Shown: piece by piece, positions 45,198-53,860 of the stretch
Layout of the letters: every line of letters begins with the position of its first letter
Position numbering within the stretch: the first letter of the stretch is position 1
Source: Chitinophagaceae bacterium
GTDB taxonomy: Bacteria; Bacteroidota; Bacteroidia; Chitinophagales; Chitinophagaceae
Direction of reading: 5' to 3'
Length of the DNA stretch: 64,000 nt
NCBI GenBank assembly: GCA_947447465.1
Contig: CANFKE010000016.1
Location: forward strand, 1 to 64,000
Translations under genes and position numbers: made by a program
The notes under the pieces: generated by a model
What the model was told of the DNA's origin: nothing
The model's input: only the letters and a program-made list of their open reading frames with translations
The model's database searches: none

Positions 45198-45377
45198 TTA
45201 CTTAGCTGGTTTGTCTTCCTTCTTAGTTTCAGCTTTCTTTTCGCCACCTTTCTTGCAGCAAGCTGATGATTCCTTAGCGCATTTTTCGCCTTTCTTCTTG
45301 CAGCAAGCTTTTTCCTGAGCAATAGCAGAACCGGCAAGCATTGTAGCAGCAACAACAAATAATGTGATTTTTTTCAT
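45198..45377 (-). CDS. Small secreted Cys/Lys-rich protein
   Basis: A 59-aa gene, ATG at 45377 and TAA at 45198-45200. It has a good signal peptide (MKKITLFVVAATMLAGSAIAQ) followed by 38 residues containing two CC pairs and one single Cys (KACCKKKGEKC, SACCKKGGEK) in a Lys/Glu-rich background. A longer open frame in another phase (45110-45358) overlaps it but lacks protein-like composition. A terminator follows directly. The paired CCK motifs suggest metal binding or disulfides; function unknown. Confidence 0.75.
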   Translation of the reverse strand: MKKITLFVVAATMLAGSAIAQEKACCKKKGEKCAKESSACCKKGGEKKAETKKEDKPAK

Positions 45378-45526
45378 TTTTTTGAATTTTTATGAGATAA
45401 AGATAGGGAATAATTTTAAAAACAACATGCAGCAAAAGGTTTGAATTAGTTAAAATATACACAACTAAATATTTACCATCCGACAAAAACAGGAGCAGGG
45501 TCATTTATATTCCAAACAAAATTAAT

Positions 45527-45534
45527 TAGGTTTG
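45527..45534 (+). promoter_or_regulatory. Probable -7 element before leucine dehydrogenase
   Basis: TAGGTTTG matches TAnnTTTG, 19 bases before the ATG at 45554. No -33 TTTG at the right distance. Confidence 0.5.
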
Positions 45535-45553
45535 CGGTCGCTAAAAGAACAAT

Positions 45554-46627
45554 ATGCAGCAATCAGTAATAGACACAATGAATGCCATGGGTCACGAACA
45601 GGTAATGTTCTGCACAGACCCTAATACAGGCCTCAATGCCATTATAGCTATACACAACACTACACTGGGTCCATCATTGGGTGGTACTCGCCTGTGGAAC
45701 TACAACAGCCATGAAGAAGCAGTTATTGACGCGCTTCGTCTGAGCCGTGGTATGACCTATAAGTCTGCCATCAGCGGACTGAACCTGGGTGGTGGTAAAG
45801 CTGTTTTGATCGGCGATGCTTCTAAACTGAAGAACGAAGCCTACTGGCGTCGTTATGGACGCTTTGTGAACAACCTGGGTGGTAAGTACATAACCGCTGA
45901 AGATGTGAACACATCTTCAAAAGATATGGAATACATCAGCATGGAAACAAAGCATGTTACCGGTGTTCCTGAATATCTGGGTGGCAGCGGCGACCCTTCT
46001 CCTATCACAGCATATGGTGTATATGTAGGTATGAAGGCTGCATGTAAAAAGGTATATGGCAACGATAGCCTCGCCGGCAAAAAAGTATTGGTACAAGGCG
46101 CGGGCAATGTAGGCCGTACGCTGATAGACCACATCATTGAAGAAGGTGGCAAAGTTTACCTGAGCGACATTAACGAAAGCAACATTAAGAAAGTAACCGA
46201 CAAGCACAACGGCGTAGAGGTACTGAGCAACGATAAGATATTTGATACTGAATTCGATATCTATGCTCCATGCGCATTGGGTGCCAGTGTAAATACAGAC
46301 AGCATCAACAAAATGAAGTGTGCTATCATTGCCGGTGCAGCTAACAATCAGTTGGCCGATGAGAATGTACACGGACCAATGCTGGTAGCTAAGGGTATCA
46401 CTTATGTTCCTGACTTCCTGATCAATGCGGGTGGTATCATCAACATAAGCGTGGAACTGGAAGGTTATAACCGCGAACGTGCTATTGGTATAGTATCTAA
46501 GATCTACGACCGCACTTTAGAAAACTTCAGGATCGCAGAAACTGAGAATATCCACAATCAACTGGCAGCTATGAAAATGGCAGAAAAGAGAATACAGGAT
46601 ATCGCAAATGTGAAGAGAGGATTGTAA
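45554..46627 (+). CDS. Leucine dehydrogenase (Glu/Leu/Phe/Val dehydrogenase family)
   Basis: NAD-dependent oxidative deamination of branched-chain amino acids (357 aa). Conserved features: LGPSLGGTRLW, MTYKSAISGLNLGGGKAVLIGD with both active-site Lys, DVNTSSKDMEYI, and the NAD-binding Rossmann motif VLVQGAGNVGRTL; then YAPCALGASVNTDSI and AGAANNQLAD. Length and motifs fit leucine dehydrogenase better than glutamate dehydrogenase (shorter). Stands alone, with its own promoter and terminator. It feeds branched-chain fatty acid or amino acid catabolism. Confidence 0.92.
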   Translation: MQQSVIDTMNAMGHEQVMFCTDPNTGLNAIIAIHNTTLGPSLGGTRLWNYNSHEEAVIDALRLSRGMTYKSAISGLNLGGGKAVLIGDASKLKNEAYWRRYGRFVNNLGGKYITAEDVNTSSKDMEYISMETKHVTGVPEYLGGSGDPSPITAYGVYVGMKAACKKVYGNDSLAGKKVLVQGAGNVGRTLIDHIIEEGGKVYLSDINESNIKKVTDKHNGVEVLSNDKIFDTEFDIYAPCALGASVNTDSINKMKCAIIAGAANNQLADENVHGPMLVAKGITYVPDFLINAGGIINISVELEGYNRERAIGIVSKIYDRTLENFRIAETENIHNQLAAMKMAEKRIQDIANVKRGL

Positions 46628-46650
46628 TAGCGTACGCTAAACATCATATT

Positions 46651-46691
46651 AAAAAGCCGGAAAGTTGGAAACAGCTTTCCGGCTTTTTTTT
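46651..46691 (+). terminator. Terminator of leucine dehydrogenase
   Basis: A 14-bp stem (46651-46664 with 46675-46688; AAAAAGCCGGAAAG / CTTTCCGGCTTTTT), 10-nt loop, T-run to 46691. Confidence 0.88.
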
Positions 46692-46804
46692 GTATCAGAT
46701 ATGACTGATACAGATAACGAAATATCCACAAGATCGATTCATCTAGTGGGGGAATATCTGGTTAAAGCAACTATGCACCTTATTCATAAAATGGTATAAA
46801 TAAA

Positions 46805-46832
46805 AAAGAGCGCAGACAGATCTGCGCTCTTT
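46805..46832 (-). terminator. Terminator of the alpha-oxoamine synthase gene
   Basis: A perfect 12-bp stem (46805-46816 with 46821-46832; AAAGAGCGCAGA / TCTGCGCTCTTT) with a 4-nt loop, just past the minus-strand stop at 46855; an A-run on the left serves as the T-tract. Confidence 0.8.
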
Positions 46833-46854
46833 GTATAATTAGATAAGTATTATA

Positions 46855-48105
46855 TTATGCAAATACCCCAACATTAGGCATTTCCTGAGGATACAACTTA
46901 GCTTCCAGCTTGTGCCTTACGGCATCAAATGCAGCCAATGTTTCGTCGATATCCTGATCGGTATGCGCTGCTGTAGGAATGATACGCAGTTCTATCTGTC
47001 CCTTAGGGATAACAGGGTAAACTACTACAGAGCAGAAGATGTTATGATTCTCACGCATATCGCAGGTAAGCTGAACCGCATCATACAGACCGCCCTTCAT
47101 GAATACCGGTGTTACAGGAGTATTAGTAGTACCCAGATCAAAACCTCTGTCGCGGAAGCCCTGCTGCAAACGACGTACGTTGTGCCACAGTTTTTCGCGC
47201 AGTTCAGGCCTGTCGCGCAGCAATTCCAAACGCTTCAGGTTACCAACCACAAATGCCATTGGTAATGACTTAGCATATATCTGAGAGCGCATGTTATAGC
47301 GCATAAAGGTCAATATCTTCTTATCAGCAGCCAGGAAACCACCTATGCTGGCCATAGACTTTGCGAATGTAGAGAAGTACACATCGATACCATCAATACA
47401 GTTCTGCTCATCACCTATACCAGCACCACGGCTACCCATAGTACCAAAGCCATGAGCATCATCAACAAACAGACGGAATTCATACTGATCTCTCAGTGCA
47501 ATGATATCCTTGATAGCCCCCTGATTGCCGCTCATTCCAAACACACCTTCTGTGATCACCATGATACCACCACCGGTCTTTTTCACCATTTCAGTAGCAC
47601 GAGCCAACTGCTTTTCGCAATCAGCAATATCATTGTGCTTGTACACATAACGGTGACTAGGTATCATGCGCAGACCATCTATGATACATGCATGTGATTC
47701 AGCATCATACACCACTACGTCATGACGACCGCAAAGTGTATCGATAGCCGATACCATACCCTGATAACCAAAATTGAACAACATAGCATCTTCCTTACCT
47801 ACGAAAGCAGCCAATTCGCGCTCCAACTGCAGGTGGTAGTCAGAGTTACCACTCATCATACGGGCACCCATTGGTGACGCAAGTCCAAACTTAGCAGCTG
47901 CATCAGCATCAGCTTTTCTTACCTCTGGGTGATTAGCCAGACCAAGGTAATTGTTCAGACTCCATACTATCTTCTCCTTACCGTTGAACTTCATACGGTT
48001 ACCGATCTCTCCTTCCAGCTTTGGAAATGCGAAATAGTTAGGTGCTTTTTCGGCATAGTCCCCGATAGGACCCAGCCTGTTCTCAAATTTGGCAAAAATA
48101 TCCAT
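46855..48105 (-). CDS. Alpha-oxoamine synthase (serine palmitoyltransferase/KBL/BioF-like)
   Basis: A 416-aa PLP-dependent enzyme that joins an acyl-CoA to an amino acid with loss of CO2. Features: WSLNNYLGLANHPEV, GARMMSGNSDYHLQLE, MLFNFGYQGMVSAID, DAESHACIIDGLRM, LFVDDAHGFGTMG and the PLP Lys in STFAKSMASIGG. In Bacteroidota such enzymes make the sphingolipid base (serine palmitoyltransferase) or the capnine base of sulfonolipids; AONS or KBL activity is also possible. The neighbours do not decide between them. Confidence 0.85.
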   Translation of the reverse strand: MDIFAKFENRLGPIGDYAEKAPNYFAFPKLEGEIGNRMKFNGKEKIVWSLNNYLGLANHPEVRKADADAAAKFGLASPMGARMMSGNSDYHLQLERELAAFVGKEDAMLFNFGYQGMVSAIDTLCGRHDVVVYDAESHACIIDGLRMIPSHRYVYKHNDIADCEKQLARATEMVKKTGGGIMVITEGVFGMSGNQGAIKDIIALRDQYEFRLFVDDAHGFGTMGSRGAGIGDEQNCIDGIDVYFSTFAKSMASIGGFLAADKKILTFMRYNMRSQIYAKSLPMAFVVGNLKRLELLRDRPELREKLWHNVRRLQQGFRDRGFDLGTTNTPVTPVFMKGGLYDAVQLTCDMRENHNIFCSVVVYPVIPKGQIELRIIPTAAHTDQDIDETLAAFDAVRHKLEAKLYPQEMPNVGVFA

Positions 48106-48256
48106 GTGTTATATTTATTTTACTAATTCAAAAAATCACGATCAGAAGCTACAGCAATGAATAATTTCAAAATATCGCTGCAACTTGCAGATAACGGAAA
48201 ATTATCCGAACATTTGCGCAGCGAAATTAATAAAAATATAACTGCCTGTTCATTAC

Positions 48257-48264
48257 TAATTTTG
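48257..48264 (+). promoter_or_regulatory. Probable -7 element before the PafA-like gene
   Basis: TAATTTTG matches TAnnTTTG, 25 bases before the ATG at 48289. Confidence 0.5.
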
Positions 48265-48288
48265 CACATTTGTTACTAAACTATATTA

Positions 48289-49920
48289 ATGAAACGTTAT
48301 TTCTTAGCAATTCCGGCACTTTTCATCGCTTTTCAGACCGTTGCAAAGCAACCTGCACAGGTGGCAAGGCCCAAATTGGTAGTGGGTATTGTAATTGACC
48401 AGATGCGCTGGGACTACCTCTATCGCTTCAACGACCTCTATGGAAAAGGTGGTTTTAAGCGACTGATGAAAGATGGCTTTAACTGTCAGAATACGATGAT
48501 CAATTACCTGCCATCTTTCACGGCTCCTGGTCATTCGTGCGTCTATACCGGTTCGGTACCTGCTATTCATGGCATTGCTGCCAACGACTGGTTTGACAAT
48601 TACACTGGCAAAAAAGTGTATTGTACAGATGATACGGTAAGAGAAGTGAACAACGGTATCGCAGGTGATACCTCTATGAGCCCCCGCAACCTGCTGACCA
48701 CCACCATCAGCGACGAACTAAGACTGGCCACAAATTTCCGCAGCAAGGTCTATGGCATATCTATTAAAGACAGAGGTGCCATTTTACCTGCCGGCCATCT
48801 CGCCAATGGCGCTTACTGGCTCGATGACACTACAGGTAGCTTTTGCAGTAGTACCTACTACAAAAATACCAATCCGGCATGGCTGCAGGCTTTTAACAAA
48901 AGAAAAGTAGCCGATAGCCTGATAAAACAGACCTGGACACTGCTCGACCCTACCAATAAAATATACACACAGAGCCTTGCTGATGACAATAAGTATGAAG
49001 GTAAATTCAAAGGAGAAGCTGCTCCCATTTTCCCGCACGACCTCAATAAACTGAGAGGCAAGGATAGATACAATTCATTTAAAGCCACCGCTGGTGGTAA
49101 CTACCTGACCTTACAGATGGCAATGGCCTGCAGAGATGGCGAACATTTGGGGGAAGGAGAAGAAACAGATTTTCTTGCTATCAGTTTTTCCAGTACCGAC
49201 TATATAGGCCATCAGTTTGCCCCTAACTCTATGGAGATAGAAGATGCCTACCTGCGGCTGGACATGGACCTGACTACCCTACTCAACCACCTCGATGAGA
49301 CAGTAGGTAAAGGTAATTATACCGTATTTCTGACAGCCGATCATGGCGCAGCACACAATCCGCAATTCCTGGCAGACAATGGTGTACCTGCCGGTTTTAT
49401 TGATAAGGATTATAAAAAAGAACTCAACGCCTATCTTGAGGGTATGTATGCGCAGAAAGACATCATTCAACACTTTACCAATTACCAATTCTATGTCAAT
49501 GAAGCAGTGATCAAGACAGCGGGTCTGGATAGAAGCAAAGTAAGAGAAAGCATCATTTCCTTCTTGAATACCAAGCCCGAATTTGAATTTGTGGTTGACA
49601 TGGAGAACATCAACCGCACATCTGTGCCTGAACCTATACGATCAATGCTGGTCAATGGCTATTATAGAGGTCGTAGCGGTAGTATTGAGGTCATCCCCGG
49701 TCCGGGTTGGTTTGAGGGACATAGCAAGACCGGCACCACTCACGGGACATGGAACCCTTATGATGCACACATACCATTGCTATGGTATGGATGGGGAATT
49801 CCTAAAGGTGAGACCAATATGGTGGTGAATATGACTGATATATCGGCAACTATAGCAGCATTACTGCACATACAGATGCCCAATGGATGCATTGGCAAAC
49901 CAATAATAATGGCTCAATAA
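48289..49920 (+). CDS. PafA-type alkaline phosphatase
   Basis: A 543-aa exported phosphatase of the alkaline phosphatase superfamily. Signal peptide (ending TVAKQ), metal ligands in VIDQMRWDYL, nucleophile Thr78 (SFTAPGHS), the substrate-binding set Asn99 (ANDW), Lys160 and Arg162 (IKDRGA), then STDYIGHQ, TADHGAAHN and TTHGTWNP for the zinc sites. Thr/Asn/Lys/Arg at these spacings are the marks of PafA phosphate monoesterase from Elizabethkingia, as opposed to phosphodiesterase relatives. Probably releases inorganic phosphate outside the inner membrane. The esterase gene follows 31 bases later. Confidence 0.93.
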   Translation: MKRYFLAIPALFIAFQTVAKQPAQVARPKLVVGIVIDQMRWDYLYRFNDLYGKGGFKRLMKDGFNCQNTMINYLPSFTAPGHSCVYTGSVPAIHGIAANDWFDNYTGKKVYCTDDTVREVNNGIAGDTSMSPRNLLTTTISDELRLATNFRSKVYGISIKDRGAILPAGHLANGAYWLDDTTGSFCSSTYYKNTNPAWLQAFNKRKVADSLIKQTWTLLDPTNKIYTQSLADDNKYEGKFKGEAAPIFPHDLNKLRGKDRYNSFKATAGGNYLTLQMAMACRDGEHLGEGEETDFLAISFSSTDYIGHQFAPNSMEIEDAYLRLDMDLTTLLNHLDETVGKGNYTVFLTADHGAAHNPQFLADNGVPAGFIDKDYKKELNAYLEGMYAQKDIIQHFTNYQFYVNEAVIKTAGLDRSKVRESIISFLNTKPEFEFVVDMENINRTSVPEPIRSMLVNGYYRGRSGSIEVIPGPGWFEGHSKTGTTHGTWNPYDAHIPLLWYGWGIPKGETNMVVNMTDISATIAALLHIQMPNGCIGKPIIMAQ

Positions 49921-49951
49921 CAATTCAGGACAATAACGATCATTAAACGCT

Positions 49952-51436
49952 ATGTTTACGAATTCCTCCGCTAATATCATTCGTTCCATTTCTGCCTTTA
50001 TGCGTTGGCAATTGGGTGTTATAACTATTTTACTGGCTGCTTGTGGCCAAGGTGCGGAGCATAAGGAAGGCAATGGCGAAAAGGGATATGCAACTTCGGC
50101 AGCTTATGACAATACTTTGCCGGTCGGCATCGTAAAAGACACAATCGTTTGTAAAAACGAAGCAACACAAAGCTATGCACTGTATCTGCCCAAAGACTAT
50201 ACAAGCAAAAAGGCATGGCCATGCATCATATTTTTTGATGCTCATGCTCGTGGCGCACTCCCCTTGCGGATGTATAAGGATATTGCTGAAAAATATGGCT
50301 TTATCCTTATCGGCTCTAATACTTCTAAGAATGGAACTGCACTTGAAGTTACGGGTGAAATTATCAGCACATTATGGAAAGACGTTCATCAACGTCTGAA
50401 TATAGACAGCGATCGTACTTATACCTCAGGGTTCTCCGGAGGGTCGAAAGTAGCCAGCCTGGCGGCTATGAGGTATAGCGGTATTACCGGAGTAATTGGA
50501 TGCGCAGGTAGCTTACCTATTACAGGTAAAGAGCCGCACCCCAATTTTGAATATTTTGGCATTGCCGGTGATTATGATTTTAACCTGCCGGAGATGCTAC
50601 AACTGGATGGTAACCTTGAACAAAGAAAGCAACCTCACTTTTTACTTACCTGGCCAGGGGTCCACGCATGGGCACCTGCTGAAGCGTTCAGGACCGGTGT
50701 ACTCTGGATGACCGTAAATAATATGAAAGCCCATCAAATAGACCGAAATGACGCAGTAATTGCCGATCTGATGATGGACCTAAACAAACGCATAAGCGAG
50801 GCCATATTAAAGAACGATGAGATAACTGCTGCCCGATTGCTTAGCGGCACAGTTACCGTTTTGGAAGGTCTTACGGACGTGACGGGCTATAAAAAACAAT
50901 TGGCGGCACTTACCAATGGCGGCACCTATCCATATTCGTTAAAAGCAATGCAGCAGTTACTGCAAAAAGAACAGGCTCAGTGCCAGGAGATGGCCGGGCA
51001 ATTTACCGCTCAAAATGAACAATGGTGGCTCGATAAGATTGCGGCAATCAACCAACAGGCAAGCCATACTAAGATGATTCAGGAGGCTAACTCCAACCGA
51101 CGCGTGCTCGCGTTTCTTGGCTTCATCAGCTATATGAATGTCTCCCGCGCCATATCAACAGGAGACATGGCACATGCGATCAGCTATCTTAATATCTTTA
51201 AAAAGGCAGATCCCAAAAATCCGGATTGTAGTTATTTTGCTGCACTCGTTTGTGTAAAAAGCAAGGATACCAAAGGGGCAATGATTTTGCTTAATGATGC
51301 TGTTGCACTGGGCTACAGCGATGTGGACCAACTAACTGCTGAACCCGCATTTGCTTCTTTACTTAATGATGCGGATTTCCGGAAAATTGTAACAATGGTG
51401 AGCGAGAACCATGATGGAAAAAATATTAAGAATTGA
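49952..51436 (+). CDS. Lipoprotein alpha/beta hydrolase (esterase-like)
   Basis: A 494-aa lipoprotein: lipobox LLAAC near residue 30; an ATG at 50000 (MRWQLGVITILLAAC) gives a tidier signal. The alpha/beta hydrolase domain has the nucleophile elbow GFSGG (Ser162), a likely acid in AGDYDFNL, and His238 (PGVHAW). The C-terminal half is helical with a TPR-like end (FKKADPKNPDCSYFAALVCVKSKD). Resembles PHB-depolymerase/dienelactone-hydrolase-like esterases. It lies 31 bases after pafA and may be cotranscribed; a joint role is speculative. Confidence 0.82.
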   Translation: MFTNSSANIIRSISAFMRWQLGVITILLAACGQGAEHKEGNGEKGYATSAAYDNTLPVGIVKDTIVCKNEATQSYALYLPKDYTSKKAWPCIIFFDAHARGALPLRMYKDIAEKYGFILIGSNTSKNGTALEVTGEIISTLWKDVHQRLNIDSDRTYTSGFSGGSKVASLAAMRYSGITGVIGCAGSLPITGKEPHPNFEYFGIAGDYDFNLPEMLQLDGNLEQRKQPHFLLTWPGVHAWAPAEAFRTGVLWMTVNNMKAHQIDRNDAVIADLMMDLNKRISEAILKNDEITAARLLSGTVTVLEGLTDVTGYKKQLAALTNGGTYPYSLKAMQQLLQKEQAQCQEMAGQFTAQNEQWWLDKIAAINQQASHTKMIQEANSNRRVLAFLGFISYMNVSRAISTGDMAHAISYLNIFKKADPKNPDCSYFAALVCVKSKDTKGAMILLNDAVALGYSDVDQLTAEPAFASLLNDADFRKIVTMVSENHDGKNIKN

Positions 51437-51448
51437 TCTGTAGTACAT

Positions 51449-52534
51449 CTACAAATGAATGAACCCGATCTCCGCTTCAGGCCCGAAAGCCTGCTTAATG
51501 CGCTCCGGGTGGGTGTCTGTGAGGATCACCTGACCAAATGCATCGCCACGAATGATCGATAATAAAGCCTCCATCCTATTCTGGTCCAGTTTTTCAAATA
51601 TATCATCGAGCAACAGGATAGGTAGATGACCAAGTACTTTGCTGAGGTAGGCATATTGACCCAGCTTCAAAGCAAACAGAAAACTCTTCTTCTGCCCCTG
51701 CGAGCCAAATTGTTTCAGCATCATTCCATTCAATGCGAATTCCCAATCATCTTTATGAATACCTCTCAGTGTTCGCTGCATACGCAGATCATGTTCCAGA
51801 CCTTGCTGCAGCCAATCTGCCATAGACTTCTGACTCAGATCTGAATTATAGGTTACCTCCAATGTCTCCGCTCCCCCACTCAATCTATGATAAAACTCAT
51901 TCAGCAATGGTAAAAAGGCAATCAGAAACTGTACTCGTTTTTGGTATATATAAGCTGCATCTGCCGAAAGACGGGCATTGTAAAAATCAAGCTCCGAATA
52001 GTCGGTATTGGCTTTGAACGCCTGCATCTTCAACCATGCATTACGCTGCAATAGGATGCGTTGATATTGCATCAGTCTTTCCAGATATTCTTTATCTACC
52101 TGTCCCAATATGCTATCTACCCACCTGCGGCGTGGCTCACTACCACCATTGATCAGCTCTGTATCATCAGGGGCGATCATTACCGCCGAATAACGTCCTA
52201 TATGGTCAGTGAACTTCTCATAAGCCACCTCATTCTTGAACACTTCTTTTTTGGCTGCCTTCCATTTGCAGCTTATGGTCTCCAATTCATCACCATGAAC
52301 AAACTTGCCCGTAACCCTGAAACCATCCAACCCCATCTGCACACTGTTTTGCTGATAGGCACTGAAATAGCTTTTGGTATAACACAGATAATAGACAGCA
52401 TCCAACAGATTGGTCTTACCACTGCCATTAGGGCCTGTGATACAGGTAACCGGCGCAGAAAACTCAAAAACCGATGAGCTGTAGTTGCGGTACTGTATAA
52501 GCTGTATCTTATTAAGTCGGAGATCGTTGGTCAA
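51449..52534 (-). CDS. recF: DNA replication and repair protein RecF
   Basis: SMC-like ATPase that helps load RecA at single-strand gaps. Walker A GPNGSGKTNLLDAVYYL, the adjacent TKSYFS, MIAPDDTELINGGSEPRRRWVDSIL, signature SQGQKKSFLFALKLGQ and Walker B ILLLDDIFEKLD. RecF normally begins close to the LRLNKIQLIQYRNY strand, so the start was placed at a TTG at 52534; the frame extends to an ATG at 52597, but a -7 match (52555-52562, minus strand) lies inside that extension. It is divergent from pdhA. Confidence 0.9.
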   Translation of the reverse strand: MTNDLRLNKIQLIQYRNYSSSVFEFSAPVTCITGPNGSGKTNLLDAVYYLCYTKSYFSAYQQNSVQMGLDGFRVTGKFVHGDELETISCKWKAAKKEVFKNEVAYEKFTDHIGRYSAVMIAPDDTELINGGSEPRRRWVDSILGQVDKEYLERLMQYQRILLQRNAWLKMQAFKANTDYSELDFYNARLSADAAYIYQKRVQFLIAFLPLLNEFYHRLSGGAETLEVTYNSDLSQKSMADWLQQGLEHDLRMQRTLRGIHKDDWEFALNGMMLKQFGSQGQKKSFLFALKLGQYAYLSKVLGHLPILLLDDIFEKLDQNRMEALLSIIRGDAFGQVILTDTHPERIKQAFGPEAEIGFIHL

Positions 52535-52554
52535 TGGTTGCAAGTAATACGCAG

Positions 52555-52562
52555 CAAAAGTA
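52555..52562 (-). promoter_or_regulatory. Probable -7 element before recF
   Basis: The minus strand reads TACTTTTG, a match to TAnnTTTG. It would place transcription start near 52550, upstream of a TTG start at 52534 but inside the longer frame from 52597. Confidence 0.4.
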
Positions 52563-52711
52563 AAGAGTATTTTCGAGTAGAACACCCGATATAACATTTA
52601 CAATATCATGTCTGCCAATAGGATAAATAATCAGGTAAGGAGGTAATATATGTTTACCTGACGCACGAATGGAAACGAAAGTTTTTATAAATTCGCACAA
52701 ATTTAATTATA

Positions 52712-53704
52712 GTGCAAACACCGTTCGATAAGAAAACATACCTGTACTGGTATGAGCTGATGATGCTGATGCGTCGCTTTGAGGAAAAGGCAGGTCAACT
52801 GTACGGCATGCAGAAAATACGTGGTTTTTGCCATCTCTATATAGGTCAGGAAGCTGTAGCGGCAGGTATTATGTCTGCTACACGTGAAAGTGATAATATG
52901 ATCACTGCATATCGCGACCACGGATTGGCAATAGCAAAGGGCATATCGGCAGACGCTTGTATGGCTGAATTATATGGTAAGGTAACAGGCTGTACCAAAG
53001 GTAAAGGAGGAAGTATGCACTTCTTCTCTAAAGAAAAGAGATTCTTTGGCGGTCATGGTATTGTTGGCGCGCAGATAGGTCTGGGCGCTGGTATCGCTTT
53101 TGCAGAGCAATATCAGGGTACCGACAACGTAACTATATGCATGTTTGGCGATGGTGCTGCCCGTCAGGGTATGCTGCACGAGGCCTTCAACATGGCTGTA
53201 TTGTGGAAACTACCGGTTATTTTCATTTGCGAAAATAATGGCTACGCTATGGGTACATCTGTAGAACGTACGTCTAAAGTATTGGATATCTACAGAATGG
53301 CTGATGCTTATGATATGCCGGGAGACAGCGTGGACGGTATGAGTTGCGAAGAGGTACATAAAGGTATCGAACGCGCCGTACGTCGTGGACGTGAAGGTGG
53401 CGGACCTACCTTCCTCGAGATCAAAACGTATCGCTACCGTGGTCACTCTATGAGCGATCCGGCAAAATACCGTAGTAAGGAAGAACTCGAAGAGTACAAG
53501 GAAAAAGATCCTATTGTTAGTGTTTTGAAGACCATTATGGACAACAACTACGCTACTCAGGAAGAAATAGACGCTATCAACGAAAAGGTTAGACTGGAGG
53601 TAGAAGCATCTGTTACTTTTGCTGAAGAAAGCCCTTATCCGGATGACAACGAACTGTATAAGGACATATACATGGATGAAAATTATCCATTTATAGTTGA
53701 TTAA
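52712..53704 (+). CDS. pdhA: Pyruvate dehydrogenase E1 component, alpha subunit
   Basis: A 330-aa TPP enzyme subunit. It has the GFCHLYIGQEAVAAGI start region, DNMITAYRDHGLAIAKG, GKGGSMHFFSKEKRFFGGHGIVGAQ, the TPP motif GDGAARQGMLHEAFNMAVLWKLPVIFICENNGYAMGT, the phosphorylation-type loop TYRYRGHSMSDPAKYRS and a helical tail. Start codon is GTG at 52712. The beta subunit and E2 genes are not next to it, so the complex is encoded at more than one locus. The downstream hairpin ends the unit. Confidence 0.95.
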   Translation: MQTPFDKKTYLYWYELMMLMRRFEEKAGQLYGMQKIRGFCHLYIGQEAVAAGIMSATRESDNMITAYRDHGLAIAKGISADACMAELYGKVTGCTKGKGGSMHFFSKEKRFFGGHGIVGAQIGLGAGIAFAEQYQGTDNVTICMFGDGAARQGMLHEAFNMAVLWKLPVIFICENNGYAMGTSVERTSKVLDIYRMADAYDMPGDSVDGMSCEEVHKGIERAVRRGREGGGPTFLEIKTYRYRGHSMSDPAKYRSKEELEEYKEKDPIVSVLKTIMDNNYATQEEIDAINEKVRLEVEASVTFAEESPYPDDNELYKDIYMDENYPFIVD

Positions 53705-53732
53705 AATATTTATAAATTACATTTTCCTTTAT

Positions 53733-53779
53733 AAAACTTCTTTATAAACGGGTGGATAATCTGTTTATAAAGAAGTTTT
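53733..53779 (+). terminator. Long hairpin after pdhA overlapping the next promoter
   Basis: A perfect 17-bp inverted repeat (53733-53749 with 53763-53779; AAAACTTCTTTATAAAC / GTTTATAAAGAAGTTTT) with a 13-nt loop. It is AT-rich. Its last bases are part of the -33 TTTG element of the next gene. Confidence 0.7.
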
Positions 53780-53807
53780 GGGTTAATGGTATATATAATT
53801 ATCTTTG
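53777..53807 (+). promoter_or_regulatory. Promoter of the TPR membrane protein gene
   Basis: TTTG (53777-53780) and TATCTTTG (53800-53807) with exactly 19 bases between: a full Bacteroidota consensus promoter, 53 bases before the ATG at 53861. Confidence 0.8.
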
Positions 53808-53860
53808 CACACTTCTTAAATCACAACCAAACCAACTAAACAAGATTTTTTTTAATACTC

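Noticed and set aside
45110..45358. Minus-strand frame of 82 codons
   Set aside because: Shadow of the 59-aa Cys/Lys-rich gene, which has a proper ATG and signal peptide in another phase; it also runs through the terminator.
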